This document shows, piece after piece, positions 5,325-6,612 of a stretch of DNA of 6,612 nt. Made by a program: the position numbers and the translations under genes. The DNA comes from Candidatus Hermodarchaeota archaeon (lineage in GTDB: Archaea > Asgardarchaeota > Hermodarchaeia > Hermodarchaeales > Hermodarchaeaceae), in the NCBI GenBank assembly GCA_016840185.1, contig JAEOSV010000266.1, positions 1 to 6,612 on the forward strand, in the 5' to 3' direction. How positions within the stretch are numbered: position 1 is the first letter of the stretch; each line of letters begins with the position of its first letter. The notes under the pieces are model-generated. The model saw only the letters and a program-made list of their open reading frames with translations. It did not search any database and had not been told where the DNA came from.

Positions 5325-6227
5325 ATGACACCCAATCCACCAAACCCCCCACCAGAAATTCCCTCCCAGCTCATTCTCCATAAATTCTATGAAATGCTGG
5401 ATGAAGATGTTGGGTTTGGGGACGTCACAACCACTGCACTCATCCCTTCAAACCATTTCGCTAAAGCACGTTTATTCACACGCCAAACCGGTGTGGTCGC
5501 AGGCCTTAGCATTACTTCAACTATCCTTCAAGATTTTGAGTGCACGGTTAACCAACTACAACGTGATGGTGATAGGGTCAAATCGAATACAACGCTATTA
5601 ACTGCAGAAGGCCGGGCAACAACTCTTCTCACCATCGAACGGACCCTCCTTAATCTTCTCCAACGAATGAGTGGGATTGCCACCGCAACCGCCAATCTTC
5701 TAACACTAGCTCAGAAGGCGAATCCTGAAATTCGAGTGGCGGCCACTCGAAAAACTGCTCCCCTTCTTCGGCTCTTCGATAAACTCGCGGTCATTATCGG
5801 AGGCGGTGATCCACACCGATGGCGATTAGACGATGCCATTCTCATCAAAGACAATCATCTGGTCTTCTACGCGAATCCCTCAGAAGCAGTTGAACAGGCT
5901 AGAAAAAATACTAGTTTTACCTCTCCTATTGAAGTTGAAGTCATCAACACCACCGAGGCCTTGAAAGTTGCCAAGGTCAACCCCGATATCATTTTACTTG
6001 ACAACATGGCTCCCAAAGATGTTCAAAAAGTAGTGGACCAACTTCGAAACTCACATCCATCAATCCTACTAGAAGTATCTGGGAATATAACACCTGAAAA
6101 TATTGCGAGCTATGCTGAGACTGGAGTCGACGTCATATCCGTGGGCTGGCTCACCCATTCCGTACCTGCCCTCGATCTAAGCATCGATATTACACCAATC
6201 CAACAAAAAGGTCAAACAGGAAGATGA
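5325..6227 (+). CDS. nadC: Nicotinate-nucleotide pyrophosphorylase (quinolinate phosphoribosyltransferase) NadC
   Basis: This 300-residue enzyme converts quinolinate and PRPP to nicotinate mononucleotide, CO2 and pyrophosphate. Visible family blocks are EDVGFGDVTT (27-36), GVVAGL, ERTLLNLLQRMSGIAT (105-120), TRKTAPLLRLFDK (141-153), GGGDPHRWRLDD (159-170), LIKDNHL, the acidic EVEV (203-206), ILLDNM (223-228), EVSGNI (250-255) and ISVGWLTHS (271-279). These supply the Arg, Lys, Glu and Asp residues that hold quinolinate and PRPP. TRKTAP with GGGDPHR is the archaeal variant of TRKTTPG with GGGxNHR. A short proline-rich stretch (NPPNPPPEIP) precedes the first helix and adds slightly to the usual 275-290 residues. 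The start rests on the GGAGTGA signal. Its stop overlaps the nadE start in ATGA. Function is certain from sequence and context. Confidence 0.95.
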   Translation: MTPNPPNPPPEIPSQLILHKFYEMLDEDVGFGDVTTTALIPSNHFAKARLFTRQTGVVAGLSITSTILQDFECTVNQLQRDGDRVKSNTTLLTAEGRATTLLTIERTLLNLLQRMSGIATATANLLTLAQKANPEIRVAATRKTAPLLRLFDKLAVIIGGGDPHRWRLDDAILIKDNHLVFYANPSEAVEQARKNTSFTSPIEVEVINTTEALKVAKVNPDIILLDNMAPKDVQKVVDQLRNSHPSILLEVSGNITPENIASYAETGVDVISVGWLTHSVPALDLSIDITPIQQKGQTGR

Positions 6228-6612
6228 CTCATCGAATGAATTCCTCTCTCAATTATCAAGAAATCGAAAAAAACATGATCAAATGGCTACAAAACTACTT
6301 GGATGAAAGTGGTTGCACGGGATTTGTGGTTGGTCTCTCAGGGGGGATTGATTCGAGTGTCACAGCCGTGTTATGCCGTCAGGTCACAGACGCCACACTT
6401 GGGCTCATCCTTCCATGTGGACATACTCCCGAAGACGCTGTAGCAGATGCTCAAACTTTGGCACAACAATTCGACATTGAATATTCAGTTTATGATCTTA
6501 CATCAACCTATGAGTCTCTCCTCCTCGCCTTGGGGTTATCTCCTGAAACACCAGTAACGATTCCCATTGCAAACATCAAAGCACGACTCCGAATGGTCAC
6601 GCTTTATTATGA
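6224..6612 (+). CDS. nadE: NAD synthetase NadE, N-terminal part (cut by right edge)
   Basis: The frame is open from the ATG at 6224 to the right edge, 129 codons. The protein has the adenylate-forming N-type ATP pyrophosphatase loop SGGIDSS (39-45), LGLILPCG (about 59-66), PEDAVADAQTLA, and NIKARLRMVTLYY near the break. These are diagnostic of NAD synthetase, which amidates nicotinate adenine dinucleotide to NAD with ATP. No N-terminal nitrilase (glutaminase) domain is present before the synthetase domain, so this is the short ammonia-dependent form. Roughly half of the usual 250-280 residues is visible. The ATG overlaps the nadC TGA (ATGA), pointing to translational coupling; AGGA (6218-6221) is only two bases from the ATG. 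An ATG at 6236 is an alternative start that would drop four residues. Confidence 0.93.
   Translation, partial: MTHRMNSSLNYQEIEKNMIKWLQNYLDESGCTGFVVGLSGGIDSSVTAVLCRQVTDATLGLILPCGHTPEDAVADAQTLAQQFDIEYSVYDLTSTYESLLLALGLSPETPVTIPIANIKARLRMVTLYY

Noticed and set aside
1..6612. tRNA, rRNA, CRISPR arrays, insertion sequences, attachment sites
   Set aside because: I found no regularly spaced direct repeats, no transposase or integrase frame, and no cloverleaf-like or rRNA-like sequence.

Overview
The window looks like a piece of an archaeal chromosome with no mobile elements. It holds eight credible genes, two of them cut by the window edges. The archaeal reading is an inference. It rests on the gene families present (archaeal-type FMN glutamate synthase-related protein, dodecin-like protein, Fe-S protein with an N-terminal winged-helix-like region, archaeal-style NadC active-site sequence), on Shine-Dalgarno signals of the GAGG/GGTG/GGAGTGA type, and on TTG or GTG starts for several genes. 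The overall style recalls Asgard archaea, Thorarchaeota in particular, but no marker gene here proves this.

Left part (1-1027): a flavoprotein gene related to the FMN-binding domain of glutamate synthase runs leftward off the window. It is divergent from a 70-residue dodecin-like gene. The 238-base region between them carries a perfect 16-bp palindrome and a second, related one 74 bp away, which look like operators. The dodecin-like gene ends in a strong hairpin plus T-tract.

Middle (1064-4172): a rightward gene encodes a cysteine-rich iron-sulfur protein. It is preceded by a five-codon mini-ORF in the same frame, whose TGA stop overlaps the ribosome binding site of the main gene. It converges on a leftward three-gene cluster: a four-helix membrane protein of unknown function, a very short FtsX-type permease and an ATPase of the LolD/MacB/FtsE type. 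Together these look like a minimal type-VII-like ABC transporter.

Right part (4328-6612): a rightward operon for de novo NAD synthesis, nadA-nadC-nadE. NadA makes quinolinate from iminoaspartate and DHAP, NadC converts it to nicotinate mononucleotide, and NadE (cut by the right edge) performs the final amidation to NAD. The iminoaspartate-forming enzyme and the adenylyltransferase are not in the window. nadC and nadE overlap by four bases (ATGA).

Most of the gene content is ordinary. The points most worth a second look are the in-frame TGA before the Fe-S protein gene, the dodecin-like protein that lacks both flavin-contacting residues, the small ABC transporter with its unrecognised partner, and the paired palindromes.
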